In this document: one piece after another, positions 1 through 9,288 of the stretch
How the letters are laid out: the number at the start of each line of letters is the position of its first letter
Position numbering within the stretch: the stretch's first letter is position 1
NCBI RefSeq assembly: GCF_009937975.1
Contig: NZ_AP018441.1
Coordinates: 1,860,001 to 1,924,000 of the forward strand
Origin: Undibacterium sp. YM2
Lineage (GTDB): Bacteria > Pseudomonadota > Gammaproteobacteria > Burkholderiales > Burkholderiaceae_D
Length of the DNA: 64,000 nt
Reading direction: 5' to 3'
Notes under the pieces: generated by a model
Databases searched by the model: none
Told to the model about the DNA's origin: nothing
The model's input: the letters and a program-made list of their open reading frames with translations, nothing else
Translations under genes and position numbers: made by a program

Positions 1-471
1 AGGTTTGAATGCGGGATGTATGACGCCGTTTCTTAGCAGTAGCGGGCCAGACTGGGTCGCCAGTAAAACATCCTTGGCCAGTGCCGGATATTCTGAAGAT
101 TCAACAACCTGTGGGCCTGATTTGCTGAGCAGGAAAACGCCATTCGGTTTCAGGAAAAAATTTCCCCAGTTACTGCTCAAATTCAATGCATAGACTTGTT
201 CACCATTCTGTACAAACAGACCTACAGGTGAGTAGTCTGCATGGTACATACCAGCATTCATCGCGAACAGCAGTTGCTTGTTGCGTGCTGCCAGTGAATT
301 CTTGAGTTGCTCAAAGCGCCTGTATCCCTTGCCAGCTTCATCACGCAAGAATAACTGCAACTCTTCATGTTCCGTATCTACAGTGATGACGGTGAAGCGT
401 GGGTCAGCCGCCTGACACAGCAAACTGACCAGCAGAAGTAAAATCGCCAGCAATGTATTACGTATAAACAT
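1..471 (-). CDS. Phosphodiester glycosidase family (DUF2233/NAGPA-like) exported protein, partial
   Basis: The first 157 codons of a gene that runs off the left edge of the window. The ATG at 471 is followed by a signal peptide of about 22 residues (hydrophobic run then CQA before ADP). The mature part contains FAMNAGMYHADYSPVGL, the characteristic block of DUF2233 proteins, which resemble the catalytic domain of N-acetylglucosamine-1-phosphodiester alpha-N-acetylglucosaminidase. Family knowledge suggests a periplasmic glycosidase acting on a phosphodiester-linked sugar; the substrate is not predictable. The C-terminal half is not visible, so intactness cannot be judged. It lies 30 bp downstream of a lipoprotein gene on the same strand and may be co-transcribed with it. 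Confidence 0.8.
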   Translation of the reverse strand, partial: MFIRNTLLAILLLLVSLLCQAADPRFTVITVDTEHEELQLFLRDEAGKGYRRFEQLKNSLAARNKQLLFAMNAGMYHADYSPVGLFVQNGEQVYALNLSSNWGNFFLKPNGVFLLSKSGPQVVESSEYPALAKDVLLATQSGPLLLRNGVIHPAFKP

Positions 472-501
472 GCAGAATAAAAGCGTTTGAAGCGAATTGT
501 T

Positions 502-1149
502 TTATCTTGGAAAATGCGCCAGTACTTTGTAAGTAATCCCCGTGTTATTTGCCTTTACCACCTCCAGACGGGCTCCTTTTATTCCTATGACCTGACTTTC
601 TGCCAGATCGAATTTAAATTCTTGTGTAAAGGCCGGACGGATAAAGGCACCGTTTACAGTTTCGTTAAACTCTTTATAGAATATGGAAATTGTGTTGCCA
701 CTCTTTCCTGCATACTCAATGACTCTTTGCAGATTGTTTGGTTTTTGAATGATGATTTCAATCTCATCGTAGGGTAGGCCTTTTTCTTTAAATTCTGCGG
801 CTGAATAACAAGCCAGTCTTTGAATTCCATTGTTAAGCGGATCGCGTAGCGTGATCAAGCCGCAATAGTTGGGACCATTGCCCGCCAATTGGTAAACGCC
901 CTGAAAATCAGCGGGGAAAATCCCCATGCTTGATCTTGTTACTTGATCTACCTTGATGCCTTTGACTACTGTGGCATCCATTTGGGTGAGTAGTTTCGTG
1001 CCAATCTCTGCAGTCTCTGTTGTTCCTATTGCGGGATAGTCAGTTTGCCTGATCGGTAACGGTGCCCTGGGTACGGGCGTTGCGCAGGCAGTAATGAGAA
1101 TGGTTAACAGCGAGATACCGAAGGTTCGCAAATTCAGGGTCATAGCCAT
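502..1149 (-). CDS. Hypothetical lipoprotein
   Basis: About 215 residues with a short signal ending in LITAC, a good lipobox (Cys22 from the ATG at 1149; Cys20 if the second ATG at 1143 is used). Upstream the frame stays open to a TTG at 1194, but that extension would place an extra hydrophobic stretch before the lipoprotein signal, so it is unlikely. The mature protein is hydrophilic and probably beta-rich, with two cysteines (YCGLI and LACYS) that could pair. I do not recognise the family. The lipid anchor implies a periplasmic-face location. Neither ATG has a strong Shine-Dalgarno sequence. It sits between a DUF2233-type gene and a solute-binding protein gene, all on the minus strand. Confidence 0.7.
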   Translation of the reverse strand: MAMTLNLRTFGISLLTILITACATPVPRAPLPIRQTDYPAIGTTETAEIGTKLLTQMDATVVKGIKVDQVTRSSMGIFPADFQGVYQLAGNGPNYCGLITLRDPLNNGIQRLACYSAAEFKEKGLPYDEIEIIIQKPNNLQRVIEYAGKSGNTISIFYKEFNETVNGAFIRPAFTQEFKFDLAESQVIGIKGARLEVVKANNTGITYKVLAHFPR

Positions 1150-1262
1150 GGATAAAATTAATGTTGTGAATAAAAATGTTATTGAATATAACAAAAATTT
1201 TAAACAACATGCACTTAAGTGTATTAATTTTTGAAATTTTACTCAAAGCGGTGTTATGACTG

Positions 1263-1979
1263 TTATCTGTATCGTTTTTCAATGGCAGCGCTGGTGCCAT
1301 CCTTATCCATCTCCTTCAGGATATGGTTCCATTTATCAATTTTTGCTTGTGACATCGTGGTATTGCAAGCCAGGTACATCTCGGTTTGATTAAAGGTGAA
1401 CAACTGGACTACCATCTTGGTCAGGCCTTGTTGCTTGAGTATTTCCCAGCCCAGCAATTCTCCGCTGGCCCAGAAGTCAAAGCGCCCTGCCAGCATCTTG
1501 CGCGGGTTGTCGGCGTCCGTGCTGGCCAGTTCGGTATTGAAACCCTTGAGCGAAAAATACTCTGCAATGGCATCATTGCGGTAAGAGCCTATGGTGTATA
1601 TGCGCAAGTCTTCCAGGGTTTTGGGGTGTCGGGTATCGTCGACCCTGGCGAAGATGACCCAGTTGTTTTTGACCAGCGGGCCGACCCATTTGTAGAGTTG
1701 CTCGCGGCCTGGCGTGCGTGAGGTGGAAAAGACGCAGGTGTCAGGATTGTTTTGCGCCATTTGTATCGATCTTGCCCAAGGGTAAGCCGTGATACTGTAT
1801 TTTTCACCGGCGCGGCGCATGAGTTCCTGCACCTTCTCCGTCGATAGTCCGGTCACTTCACCTGTCTTGGGGTTGACAATATTGAAAGGAGGATAGTCTT
1901 CGGTGACCAGTATCTCTGACCTGCAAGATAATGGCAGCGAAATAAGCAGGATGAGAATACAAAAGCGCAGGACAGCCAT
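1263..1979 (-). CDS. Periplasmic solute-binding protein, family 3 (PBPb/SBP_bac_3)
   Basis: A 238-residue exported protein with a signal peptide of about 21 residues. The mature protein opens with ILVTEDYPPFNIVNP and then a segment GLSTEKVQELMRRAG, the usual start of PBPb domains, and shows the inner-lobe pattern IGSYRNDAIAEYFSLKG. At this length it is a stand-alone binding domain. Family members bind amino acids or other small polar solutes in the periplasm, but no ABC permease or ATPase gene is in the neighbourhood, so it may be an orphan binding protein. The ATG at 1979 is preceded by a clear GGGGGA ribosome-binding site. The downstream lipoprotein gene begins about 110 bp later on the same strand. 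Confidence 0.85.
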   Translation of the reverse strand: MAVLRFCILILLISLPLSCRSEILVTEDYPPFNIVNPKTGEVTGLSTEKVQELMRRAGEKYSITAYPWARSIQMAQNNPDTCVFSTSRTPGREQLYKWVGPLVKNNWVIFARVDDTRHPKTLEDLRIYTIGSYRNDAIAEYFSLKGFNTELASTDADNPRKMLAGRFDFWASGELLGWEILKQQGLTKMVVQLFTFNQTEMYLACNTTMSQAKIDKWNHILKEMDKDGTSAAIEKRYR

Positions 1980-2148
1980 ATTTCCCCCTACGATGCCTGC
2001 AAGGCAACTGACTGGGTGCTGGTCAACAGGACATGCGCAAGCCAGAGGCTGAGGTGACCTGGCCTGGTCACCTGTCTTACGTCAAGCAAAGACCTTGTGC
2101 CGCATTCTTATCAGGATAGGACATCTGCGGCACTTTGCGATGATTTTC

Positions 2149-4089
2149 TTATCTGGCCACGTGATGCATATCGCGCTTGCCATTTCTGTAGGTATATAAA
2201 GTGAGGGCAGGTTGCTGGATATCGCCGTTTTCGTCAAATGAGAGCTGGCCCGTTAACCCGTTGAAATTGACATTTTTTATGTGACCCAGGTACTTTGCAG
2301 GTTCGACTGAGTTTGCCCTTAACATGGCGCCAGCCAAAGCGTAAAAGGCATCATACACATAAGGCGCATAAATCTGTATATCCGTGCCAAAGCGGTCTTT
2401 GTACGCGCGCCTGAAATTTTTGAGTGTAGCTGTCCGGGCTGCTTCAACACCTCCGGCTTCTGCACAGAAAACCTGATCATTGCGTATAGTATTATTTGCA
2501 AGTCGCGGCAGGTCTGTTGTACAAATACCATCGCTGCCAGCAAATTTGATGTTCACGCCTTGCGCTGCCAGTTGTTGCAGCAAGGGCCCAGCCTGACTGT
2601 CCATGCCGCCAAAAAATACCAGATCAGGATTACTGTTTTTTATCGCTGTGACTTCTGCATTGAAGCTGCTCGCCTTATTACTGATGGATTGCACATTGAC
2701 GATGCTTGCTCCTCTGGCTTCTGCTGCTTGCCTGAATGCATATGCAATACCTGCTCCGTACATGGTGCTGTCGTCAATGACGGCGATTCTGCGGGCTCCC
2801 TGTTCCTGGGTCATTACTTTTGCTATCAAACCGGCCAGAGCTTCATCATGGGCAACCATGCGAAAAGTCGTGTTGTATCCCTGTCTGGTGAACTGGGGAT
2901 TGGTGGCTGAGGGCGATATTTGAGGTATCCCTGCCCGAAAATACACTTCTGAAGCTGGGATGGATGTGCCAGAATTCAAATGTCCGACCACTCCCTTGAC
3001 ACGCATGCTGACCAGGCGTTGCGCAGCGCTGACCGCCATTCTGGGGTCGGCACCGTCATTTTCTGTGATCAATTCAAATTTTGTTACCTGACCACCGATG
3101 ACGAGATTCAAGGAGTTCAAATCATCGATCGCCATTTTTGCGCCGTTTTCATTGTCACGGCCAAGTTGAGAGATGGCACCGGTCATGGGCCCAACATGTC
3201 CCAGTCGTACCAGACGGGTACCTGGAACGCTGGCAGCTTGCTGGTTGCCCCTGAATTCTTGTGGCTCACTTTCATGTTGGGCGGTGGCTGGTGTTTTTCT
3301 GGATGTTGACTCAGACGCTGCATTTTTGACGTCTGCTTTCAATTGGACCAGATAAACTGCATCTTCAGCCATTTCGGCGACTTCTTCCCTGGATTTGGCG
3401 GTTTTTACCGGCGCGCGCAATATCTGGTCTTTGACTTGCCTGGTCCCGGCAATCATGGCAAGCAGGTACTGAACTTTGATTGCAAAATTCACGTTTTGCC
3501 CGACTTCACCTTGCCTCTCCAGCATGACAATGTCGCTGAGTTTTGACACTATAATGCCGACGGCGTAGCCACGACTGTCAAGCAGTGGCCCCCCGGAATT
3601 GCCTGGTTGTATCGGGGTGCTGATTTGGAAATGGCGGATATCGTCTCGCAGCCCGCTCTCAGCTGTCAATGTGCCATTGGTAAATTTGGCTTCGGCGCCC
3701 TGTACGTCGGTATTGGGAAAGCCGAGGGTCGAGACTTCTGAACCCCTGCGAATTTTCTGGTTGGATTCCAGATAGAGCGGGACGGTGGCCTGGTCTATGC
3801 TCAATATGGCCAGATCATTGACGGGGTCTGTGCCAATTACCTGGGCCGGAAATGTTTTCTTGTTTTTGTCAACAACAACAATTTCTGTCGCGCCTTTGAC
3901 CACATGAAAATTGGTCACAAGATGGCCGTTTCTGGTGATGGCGAATGCCGTACCACTTCCTATGTTTTCTGTAGTTCTGGCCTGTGTGTCGCTAGCGATG
4001 AGCAGGATGCCACAGAAGAAAATCAGGCTGGCCGTGAAAAAAGCAGATTTGATGGACGAACACACGTGGTCAATCTTCATTTTGATCAT
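2149..4089 (-). CDS. Fusion protein: trypsin-like (S1C/DegP-type) serine protease plus LivK-type substrate-binding domain
   Basis: About 646 residues from the ATG at 4089 (another in-frame ATG lies at 4080). A signal or anchor segment ends near SDTQA. Residues about 40-225 are a trypsin-like protease with a complete triad: His62 in TNFHVV, Asp92 in NDLAIL and Ser165 in GNSGGPL. No PDZ domain follows. After a polar linker rich in Ser, Thr, Glu and Gln, residues about 300-646 form a type I periplasmic-binding domain of the LivK family, starting RLGHVGPMTGAISQLG and containing YAPYVYDAFYALAGAM. Both parts look intact. Exported location is inferred. The usual families are separate proteins, so this reads as a protease physically tied to a ligand sensor. 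It lies 188 bp downstream of an M50 protease gene on the same strand. No start has a convincing ribosome-binding site. Confidence 0.85.
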   Translation of the reverse strand: MIKMKIDHVCSSIKSAFFTASLIFFCGILLIASDTQARTTENIGSGTAFAITRNGHLVTNFHVVKGATEIVVVDKNKKTFPAQVIGTDPVNDLAILSIDQATVPLYLESNQKIRRGSEVSTLGFPNTDVQGAEAKFTNGTLTAESGLRDDIRHFQISTPIQPGNSGGPLLDSRGYAVGIIVSKLSDIVMLERQGEVGQNVNFAIKVQYLLAMIAGTRQVKDQILRAPVKTAKSREEVAEMAEDAVYLVQLKADVKNAASESTSRKTPATAQHESEPQEFRGNQQAASVPGTRLVRLGHVGPMTGAISQLGRDNENGAKMAIDDLNSLNLVIGGQVTKFELITENDGADPRMAVSAAQRLVSMRVKGVVGHLNSGTSIPASEVYFRAGIPQISPSATNPQFTRQGYNTTFRMVAHDEALAGLIAKVMTQEQGARRIAVIDDSTMYGAGIAYAFRQAAEARGASIVNVQSISNKASSFNAEVTAIKNSNPDLVFFGGMDSQAGPLLQQLAAQGVNIKFAGSDGICTTDLPRLANNTIRNDQVFCAEAGGVEAARTATLKNFRRAYKDRFGTDIQIYAPYVYDAFYALAGAMLRANSVEPAKYLGHIKNVNFNGLTGQLSFDENGDIQQPALTLYTYRNGKRDMHHVAR

Positions 4090-4277
4090 ATGTTTGAGGG
4101 AGAGGGGGTTGCGGAATCTTGCAAGCAAGAGTATTGCTCACTTTATCAATTGCCACAAGTGCAAGCTGTGACGAGCACTTTTGCCTGTTGCGGGAAAATG
4201 CCATGACTCTTGGCTCGTTCTGTTCCCGTCGAAGAAGCGCAGCAGGCATCTGTCTGGTCGCGCTTCATTTATCAGCC

Positions 4278-7238
4278 TCAACGTGACATCTGACCCATGC
4301 CGGCACGGGGCGTGCACCGGGTTTCTCTCTGCTCAATATTGAGCAGGGTTTGCTGTAACTGGTTTTTCCAGGCGCTGCCATAAGGATAGATACTGCACGC
4401 CATTTCACTATTGCCAGACCTCAGGTTGCCGGGTTCTGCGCGCGCTTTGCGCTGAGCTTCCAGCAGGCGTTCGGCAAGCTTGTCTGCCTCTCCCTGTTCA
4501 CCTTGTGCCCGCAGAGTTTCGATCAGCATCAGGTCTGCCGGCAAATTACCTGCGGGTTGTGCACGTTGAATGAACAAATCTATCAGCCAGTTTCCTGTGC
4601 CAGGTGCATGTAACTGTGTCGAGGCCATGGCTTCTTGTTTCGCCGTTTTGTAGTCTTTTTGTAGCATGGCAATCATCCATTTGATCTGGTGACGCTCTCT
4701 GTTTGCCAGGTCATTCTGACCAGGATGCTTTTCCTTGTCTGCAACAGGGCCGAGCAATGCCTGAGCCTCAGCAAATTTCTTCTTATTGAGCAGTAACCAG
4801 GCCTGGTCTATTTTTAAAGTGTGGCAGAAAAAATCTGTTTTATCTTTGGCCTGGCAGGCGTAGTCATCTTCAGCAGTTTGCAGTTGATGTTCTGCGTCAT
4901 CAACCCGCCCGCTCTTGTAGTAAGCGCGCGCCAGCATTTGGTGTGCCTGCAAGAGCTGGGTGTCATCTTCAGTTTTTTCCTTGGTAAACAGGCTGACGAC
5001 TTCTTCCTTCAATATCAGTTGCGCAGGATTGTCGGGATCTATGTCACGTGCCTGCAAAACTTCGGCGAGTAAACGGGCATCGCGTCTGTCACTTTGCATG
5101 CGCAGTCTTGCGCGCAAGATGGCTTCTGCTTCTTGCAGGTAGTTGGCAACATCGCCTTCATTTTTTCTGGCATTTTCCGGTTCGTCCTGCACGGACCAGT
5201 TGCGTATTGCATTCGCCATGGCTAAAGCGGCATCTGCATGCAGATAGGTCGCTTGCAAGGAATTATTATTTTCAGCGTAATAAATTTTGGCAATACGCAA
5301 AGCATCTTCAGCATCATTGTCGCTGGCTTCATCCAGTACCGACCTGAGTATGGCTGCGCGCTCACTTCCCTGAGCCGCGGTAATTTTTTCGGCGCGCGCC
5401 TGTCTGGATGCCATCCTGTCTTCGTGCAAGGCGTTTGCACCGACCTTGTCTTCATTGTCAGCGATTGCAACGGGCTGGCTGGCGTCACTGGATGCCAGTA
5501 AAGAAGACAAACCCTGGCCTGCCAGACTTAACATGGTAGTCGGTGCAGTATGAATAAAACTTAACAGCACTACCACTGGCAAGATGATGCAGGCGATATA
5601 CAGGCCCAGACCTGCAATGCTTTCTTTCCAGCCAGGCTGCCTTCCAAGATAACGCGGCAGCAAAGTCTGGCCTATAGCCAGTTTTGTGGCGTAGCTCCAT
5701 TTACTGAAACTTGCGTGTCCAAGAAAATCAAATAAGTCACCCGCAGAATGCGCAAAACTTTTACTGCTATCCGTTGGACCGGTATGTTGTCTGGATAAGA
5801 GCGATGCAGCGCTGGCCAGCCTGTATTGAAATTGCGCACTGATGAGCGCGAGTATGCCTATCCCCAATATGATCTTGTCACTGGAGTACAAACCATATGC
5901 CAGCATGGCCGTACCGCTGCTTATTGAAAACAAGAAACGCAACCACGGCAGGCGTGCCATGACCAGTAATTCGATGACACGGCCGCCGTCGAGTGGCAGC
6001 ACGGGCAGGAGATTGAACCCATTCACCAGCAATGAGGCCAGTGTCGCCATCGTCAGATAGGGGCCCCAGACGGAATTAAGGATCGTCGGTTCTTTGACGA
6101 TCAATGCAATACTTGCCAGTGACAGCAGCAAGCCAGGCATGGGGCCCGCCAGATACACCAGCATGTGTGTAAAGGGACTTGCTTCATGCTTCTCACCACT
6201 CGTGATACCTCCCATTCCTGGTACAAAAAATACCTGGACATCGCGAAATCCTGCCAGCTTCATGGCCAGCCAATGCCCGCCTTCATGCAAGACAATAATG
6301 CCGCCAATCAGCAATGCGCCGGTAAGACCCCACCACCATGTGCCAAGCGCCAGGAAGGCGAGAGCGGACAAAACAAGACTGGCAGACTGGTACCAGCGTG
6401 GTGCCAGCATGGAGCGCAGCGCACAGAGAGTACGGACGAATGAATAGCGGTCACGTAACTGACGTGCAGCCACCATATCGATCAAGGGTCTGGTGCTCGT
6501 GCTTGCAGCAGTTGGAGTGGGGCCGGGTTTCGTTGATTTAGGCGTACTGGCTTTGCGCATTTGCCATGCCATCTTCAGCGAAGGCCAGAAACGAAAACCA
6601 TAAATAATTTCGTCGTCGCGCTGGCTGCGTTGATATACCTTGGCTTCTCTTTCCAGCCTTACCAGCCAGCGTTCTGCCAGGTTTTGCGCAATTTTGGGTG
6701 CGTCAGCAGGGTCACTGCGTTGCACGCTAATCATTTCACGTACATGAAGGTGGGTTGCCAGTTGACCAGCGAGATCTGCACTTTTATCGCTGATGACTGC
6801 TACCCGCGACGGATAAGGTACCATGCTCTGCAATTGGCCATTCACAGTCAGCAAGGCTTTGCCATCAACATAGGTGTTCCACAGATAGATGGTGTACAAG
6901 CGTTGTTCGAAAGGCGACTCACTCGGGCAAACCTCGGCATGCACATCTTGCGCCAGATGATGGTAGACATCGCAATAGCTGGCAGGAATATCGTCAGCCG
7001 CGATCATCGAACGCTCGCGCCAGCTATGCATGTAACGAAAACCGGCTTGCTCCATTTCAGTGCGGGCAGCATCAAGCACTGGTAACAGGTCACCACTGGC
7101 TGTGCGCAGGCATGGCGTTTTGCGTGGTGTCCATAATTGCAATTTCAGTAAACGGTTCATGCCTATGAGCAGAACCAGTACCTTCAGTAACAAAATAACG
7201 GTAATGACCGTGACACCTATAAACCACAGCAGGTCCAT
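4278..7238 (-). CDS. M50-family (site-2-type) intramembrane metalloprotease with C-terminal TPR-like region
   Basis: 986 residues from the ATG at 7238, chosen because GGTGGA lies about 7 bp upstream and the first hydrophobic segment follows at once; the frame is open to an ATG at 7376 but those 46 residues look non-coding. Order: N-terminal membrane segment (about 3-27), a soluble domain, then a hydrophobic block carrying His318-Glu-Gly-Gly-His322 and Asp417 in LPLDGGRV, the two zinc-ligand motifs of M50 proteases. Further membrane segments follow, and after about residue 530 a long hydrophilic alpha-helical part with TPR-like helices. M50 enzymes cut transmembrane helices of regulatory or signal proteins. 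The gene directly downstream encodes a trypsin-like protease/LivK fusion, so a two-step cleavage pair is plausible. The long soluble tails are unlike RseP, and no PDZ domain is seen. Confidence 0.85.
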   Translation of the reverse strand: MDLLWFIGVTVITVILLLKVLVLLIGMNRLLKLQLWTPRKTPCLRTASGDLLPVLDAARTEMEQAGFRYMHSWRERSMIAADDIPASYCDVYHHLAQDVHAEVCPSESPFEQRLYTIYLWNTYVDGKALLTVNGQLQSMVPYPSRVAVISDKSADLAGQLATHLHVREMISVQRSDPADAPKIAQNLAERWLVRLEREAKVYQRSQRDDEIIYGFRFWPSLKMAWQMRKASTPKSTKPGPTPTAASTSTRPLIDMVAARQLRDRYSFVRTLCALRSMLAPRWYQSASLVLSALAFLALGTWWWGLTGALLIGGIIVLHEGGHWLAMKLAGFRDVQVFFVPGMGGITSGEKHEASPFTHMLVYLAGPMPGLLLSLASIALIVKEPTILNSVWGPYLTMATLASLLVNGFNLLPVLPLDGGRVIELLVMARLPWLRFLFSISSGTAMLAYGLYSSDKIILGIGILALISAQFQYRLASAASLLSRQHTGPTDSSKSFAHSAGDLFDFLGHASFSKWSYATKLAIGQTLLPRYLGRQPGWKESIAGLGLYIACIILPVVVLLSFIHTAPTTMLSLAGQGLSSLLASSDASQPVAIADNEDKVGANALHEDRMASRQARAEKITAAQGSERAAILRSVLDEASDNDAEDALRIAKIYYAENNNSLQATYLHADAALAMANAIRNWSVQDEPENARKNEGDVANYLQEAEAILRARLRMQSDRRDARLLAEVLQARDIDPDNPAQLILKEEVVSLFTKEKTEDDTQLLQAHQMLARAYYKSGRVDDAEHQLQTAEDDYACQAKDKTDFFCHTLKIDQAWLLLNKKKFAEAQALLGPVADKEKHPGQNDLANRERHQIKWMIAMLQKDYKTAKQEAMASTQLHAPGTGNWLIDLFIQRAQPAGNLPADLMLIETLRAQGEQGEADKLAERLLEAQRKARAEPGNLRSGNSEMACSIYPYGSAWKNQLQQTLLNIEQRETRCTPRAGMGQMSR

Positions 7239-7614
7239 CCCAATTTCCACCCAATTCTCCACGCACAAAGTATCAGCAGCATTGTCAGCTAAATAGTGTG
7301 AAATTGCGAGTACATGAATAGAATTAGGGCGCAATTCAATCGAATAGATGACTGAAATTGCATGAAACCTGCGCATTACTGCGTTACTTTTTTCATTTCG
7401 ATAATAATTATGAAATCACTTCCTGCAAATGAAGGAATCGCATGTCCTGCATGTTCTTATGCAATTTGCATTGAGCCAGCGTTGTTATGACCTGGATATA
7501 TGATCTAGCCAGTATAAAAATATAAATAGATGTAGCCATGTTCAGGCATTTGCCGGGACATGGCCAATCAAATCGCCAGCTTCAATCAAGCTGCATGCAG
7601 CTGTCAAGGTAGCA
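7239..7614. other. Intergenic region upstream of the M50 gene
   Basis: About 376 bp of AT-rich sequence between the start of the M50 protease gene and the end of the ridA remnant. It must hold the promoter of the minus-strand protease genes. I see no convincing sigma-70 pair, hairpin or small gene. Confidence 0.4.
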
Positions 7615-7920
7615 TCAATATTGTGCTGCGATGACTTCTATTTCCAGCAGAAAGCCTGGCTTGACCAGGGCAGGAATAATCATCAGCATGGACGCAGGGC
7701 GCGCGCCACCAAGATAATGACTGAGCACCTTGACATACTCTGCGATGTCGGATTCCCTGGTCAGATAGTGAGTCACTTTGACGATATCAGCCATCGTCAT
7801 TTTGCTGCTTTCCAGCATGCGGATAATATTGCGCCAGGCGAGATCGGCCTGGCCGGTAATGTCATCTGGTAAATTGCCATCTTCATCGAGACCCGGTGTT
7901 CCCGAAGTGAATAACCACCT
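7615..7920 (-). pseudogene. RidA/YjgF-like protein gene, 5' end lost
   Basis: The recognisable product runs from WLFTSGTPGLDEDGNLP through KVTHYLT to a normal C-terminus, EIEVIAAQY, a Rid-family reading (enamine/imine deaminase or related). Roughly the first 20 residues expected for the family are absent. Upstream of codon 7918-7920 the DNA instead reads, on the other strand, as the helix-turn-helix part of an ArsR-type regulator. The frame stays open to a TTG at 7968, which would give a 117-residue protein with an N-terminus encoded antisense to arsR, but there is no ATG and no ribosome-binding site. Either it is dead, or a chimeric protein is made from the TTG. The simplest history is a deletion between two divergent genes. 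Confidence 0.6.
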
Positions 7921-8556
7921 GATTGATGGCACGACACGTCCCGCCGGTGAACTGGCTTTTGTCGCCAATGTGTCAGCGCAGTCAGCCAGCGCCCATCTGG
8001 CAAGGCTGGTAGAGGGTGGCTTGTTAACCTCGCAGGCACATGGACGGCATCGCTATTTTCGTATTGCCAGTGCTGAGGCTGCGAGCCTCATAGAGTCCAT
8101 CGCCGTTCTTGGTGCAGCAACTCACACTAAAGCATCGCGCCAGCCAGCTCCGCCTGCCTTGGTACGCACCATGCCCAAACAGTTTTTACACGCAAGGACT
8201 TGTTATGACCATCTGGCGGGTGAGCTGGCCGTGCAATTGCTGGATGCCATGCTCAAAGTGAAGTGGCTGGAAGCAGATGGCAAGGATTTCAAGCCAAGCA
8301 AGTTGGGTAGTGAAAAGCTCGCTGCTTTGGGTATTGCAAGGCCTGAGACAAGCGCTGAGCACACAAAGAGTCGCCGGATATATGCCCGCTGCTGCATAGA
8401 CCTGACGCAGCGCCGCCCGCATCTGGCGGGTGTACTGGGCGCCGAGTTGTTGAATCTGTTTGTCAGGGAAGCCTGAATACTGCGCACACCGCATTCACGG
8501 GTGGTCAGTGTGACGCCGCAGGCCAGCATGCTTTGCGGGAAATCCTCGAGGCCTAA
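7919..8556 (+). pseudogene. ArsR-type transcriptional regulator remnant (5' deletion, nonsense and frameshift)
   Basis: From codon 7919 the frame reads LIDGTTRPAGELAFVANVSAQ, then SASAHLARLVEGGLL and GRHRYFRIA, the winged helix-turn-helix of ArsR-family repressors. The first 25-30 residues, normally upstream of this, are missing: the DNA there is antisense to the ridA remnant. The frame then stops at TGA 8474-8476, where reading through gives ILRTPHSRVVSVTPQ, the expected C-terminal continuation. One base is then missing near 8520: the next frame gives GQHALREILEA and a stop at 8554-8556. So three independent lesions mark this as a decayed gene. In its family it would have been a metal- or stress-responsive DNA-binding repressor. 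Confidence 0.75.
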
Positions 8557-8746
8557 TTTGAGATGTTTAGGCGGACACCAGGGCCTGCCTGCTCATGGGC
8601 AATATCATCAGTTTTGTTTGTAACACCATGTAATCCTGCACTGTTAACCTGGCTCAGAAATTGCCAATCGCATGCCAGTCGCGTATATTTTCAATCCTTA
8701 CGTCACGATGTCGGCGTTGATTGAATTTCTTTAAGGTAACAAGACC

Positions 8747-9259
8747 ATGAAAACCAAATTAATTTTTTGCCTGTTAAGCGCCTTGCCTCTGATTGCAGCG
8801 GCGGATGTCACTGTGAACATGAACCAGGTCAGTGAAGCTGGTGTTGGTACCAAACTGGGGCAGGTTGTTGTCTCTGAAAGCAAATACGGCCTGGTGTTTA
8901 CGCCTGCTTTGACAGGACTGACACCTGGCTTGCATGGCTTCCATGTACACCAGAATGCAGATTGCAGCGCCAAGGAAAAAGATGGCAAGCTGGTTGCAGC
9001 CCTGGGTGCAGGTGGCCACTATGATCCAGAAAACAGCAATCGCCATGGCACACCGTGGGGTGATGGTCATGCGGGTGATTTGCCACCTTTGTATGTCGAT
9101 GCAAGTGGCAATGCCAACCAGCCTGTACTGGCACCACGTTTGAAACTGGCTGACCTCAAAGGTCGCTCACTGATGATACATATAGGTGGCGACAACCACT
9201 CTGATCATCCTGCAGTATTGGGTGGCGGTGGTGCGCGCGTAGTGTGCGGCGTATCCTGA
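8747..9259 (+). CDS. sodC: Periplasmic Cu,Zn superoxide dismutase
   Basis: A 170-residue protein with a short signal peptide (cleavage near IAAADV). The copper-ligand block [13 protein letters not shown] is intact, followed by GAGGHYDP with zinc-ligand histidines, then [14 protein letters not shown] and a C-terminal [12 protein letters not shown]. The two conserved cysteines (ADC and VVCG) can form the structural disulfide of this family. It converts superoxide to hydrogen peroxide and oxygen in the periplasm. The ATG at 8747 follows TAAGGT at a suitable distance. It is monocistronic: a strong hairpin follows and the next gene is convergent. The decayed arsR remnant lies about 190 bp upstream. 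Confidence 0.95.
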   Translation: MKTKLIFCLLSALPLIAAADVTVNMNQVSEAGVGTKLGQVVVSESKYGLVFTPALTGLTPGLHGFHVHQNADCSAKEKDGKLVAALGAGGHYDPENSNRHGTPWGDGHAGDLPPLYVDASGNANQPVLAPRLKLADLKGRSLMIHIGGDNHSDHPAVLGGGGARVVCGVS

Positions 9260-9288
9260 TTTATTGAGTTTATCGCTTATCGATTATC

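Noticed and set aside
7239..7376. 46-residue N-terminal extension of the M50 protease
   Set aside because: No signal or conserved feature; the internal ATG has a clear GGTGGA site and starts the membrane helix.
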